Assembly: GCA_965284565.1 (NCBI GenBank)
Contig: OZ260100.1
Location: 2,356,001-2,420,000 of the forward strand
Source: BRH-c54 sp965284565
GTDB taxonomy: Bacteria; Bacteroidota; Bacteroidia; Flavobacteriales_E; Vicingaceae
Length of the DNA stretch: 64,000 nt
Reading direction: 5' to 3'
Each line of letters begins with the position of its first letter. Position 1 is the first letter of the stretch. The position numbers and the translations under genes were made by a program. The notes beneath the pieces were generated by a model. The model made no database searches, was not told the origin of the DNA, and saw only the letters and a program-made list of their open reading frames with translations. Positions 63,779-64,000 of the stretch are shown here, piece by piece.

Positions 63779-63999
63779 ATTTCCTTAGTTTTTGTTTCAA
63801 GTTCTTTTTTGTAATTTACATCCATAGCAACAATTAGTGCTATAAATCCCCAAAAAGGAACAGATAATTTATCGGTATCTAAATAGTTATTCATAAACCC
63901 ATGGAGCACATAGGTAAACAAACCTAAGAGGGTAAATAGTATAACGGTTTTTCTTTCTCCTTCTAGTTTGTGATAGAGTAGGGATCCTCTGTAAAAAAC
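63775..63999 (-). CDS. O-antigen ligase/Wzy-like membrane protein, C-terminal part (truncated by window edge)
   Basis: The minus-strand frame from the window edge to TGA (complement of 63775-63777) encodes 74 residues. They contain a transmembrane segment (KTVILFTLLGLFTYVLHGFM), then NNYLDTDKLSVPFWGFIALI as a second helix, and the basic tail DVNYKKELETKTKEI. The HGFMNNYLDTDK-SVPFW motif is what I recall from the C-terminus of flavobacterial O-antigen ligase-like proteins. The stop overlaps the kynU start by 4 bases (ATGA). Only the tail is visible, so the family call is moderate. Confidence 0.68.
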   Translation of the reverse strand, partial: VFYRGSLLYHKLEGERKTVILFTLLGLFTYVLHGFMNNYLDTDKLSVPFWGFIALIVAMDVNYKKELETKTKEI

Positions 64000-64000
64000 G

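Overview
The window is AT-rich and densely coded on both strands. It reads as the chromosome of a member of the phylum Bacteroidota, most likely a free-living (probably marine) flavobacterium of the order Flavobacteriales. Four cell-surface or secreted proteins carry type IX secretion system (T9SS) sorting domains: three of the gliding-motility type B, ending around an FTPNGDG/FTPDGDG motif, and one of type A. There is a GldE homologue, a TPR-PD40-OmpA protein with the layout of the T9SS component PorE, a bacillithiol-linked YtxJ, outer-membrane LptD and BamA-family proteins, and a kynurenine pathway. Shine-Dalgarno sites are nearly absent, and TAnnTTTG boxes, the Bacteroidota -7 promoter element, lie in front of many genes. 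No phage, insertion sequence, CRISPR array, rRNA or tRNA was recognised, and no species can be named.

Layout. 1-16 kb: the tail of a T9SS type B protein, priA, a 1280-residue type B propeller/PKD protein, lptD divergent from a cell-wall amidase, an MCE-domain lipid-transport protein, a two-gene Fe-S electron-transfer unit and a crotonase. 16-26 kb: a 1253-residue FG-GAP protein with a type A sorting domain, a VOC protein, then a leftward operon ung, BamA-like, 2OG-Fe(II) oxygenase, ABM monooxygenase-like, ABC exporter. 26-30.4 kb: a 42-residue lipoprotein not usually called, ytxJ facing osmC, then lipA-ispE-accA closed by a near-perfect bidirectional terminator. 30.4-37 kb: a choice-of-anchor L type B protein, ettA, a cold-shock protein and recG. 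37-43.8 kb: a TonB-C-like protein, the PorE-like protein, a DUF2279 protein with an apparent ATT start, DUF1573-yajC-coaE, DUF2911, a 49-residue gene and a DUF3127 OB-fold protein with an SSB-like tail.

43.9-51.4 kb holds a 1448-residue alpha-2-macroglobulin-like protein with a thioester motif, a secreted protein, an OmpA-domain protein with inverted domain order, and two small proteins including an HPF-family ribosome hibernation factor. 51.6-57.4 kb is the conserved gldE-ssb-mutY block divergent from HU, a 29-residue very basic protein and RNase G. 57.4-64 kb has an RDD membrane protein, kdsC and a leftward operon: O-antigen-ligase-like (partial), kynU, a TPR-SpoIIE phosphatase and kmo.

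Together the genes serve the cell envelope (LPS transport, peptidoglycan cleavage, OMP assembly, T9SS cargo), DNA repair and replication restart (priA, recG, ung, mutY, ssb), and central cofactors (lipoate, CoA, NAD via kynurenine). No clearly new multi-gene system stands out. The best leads are small overlooked genes, non-standard starts (ATT; a possibly leaderless transcript), an inverted OmpA architecture, a signalling phosphatase inside the kynurenine operon, and intergenic word-like repeats.
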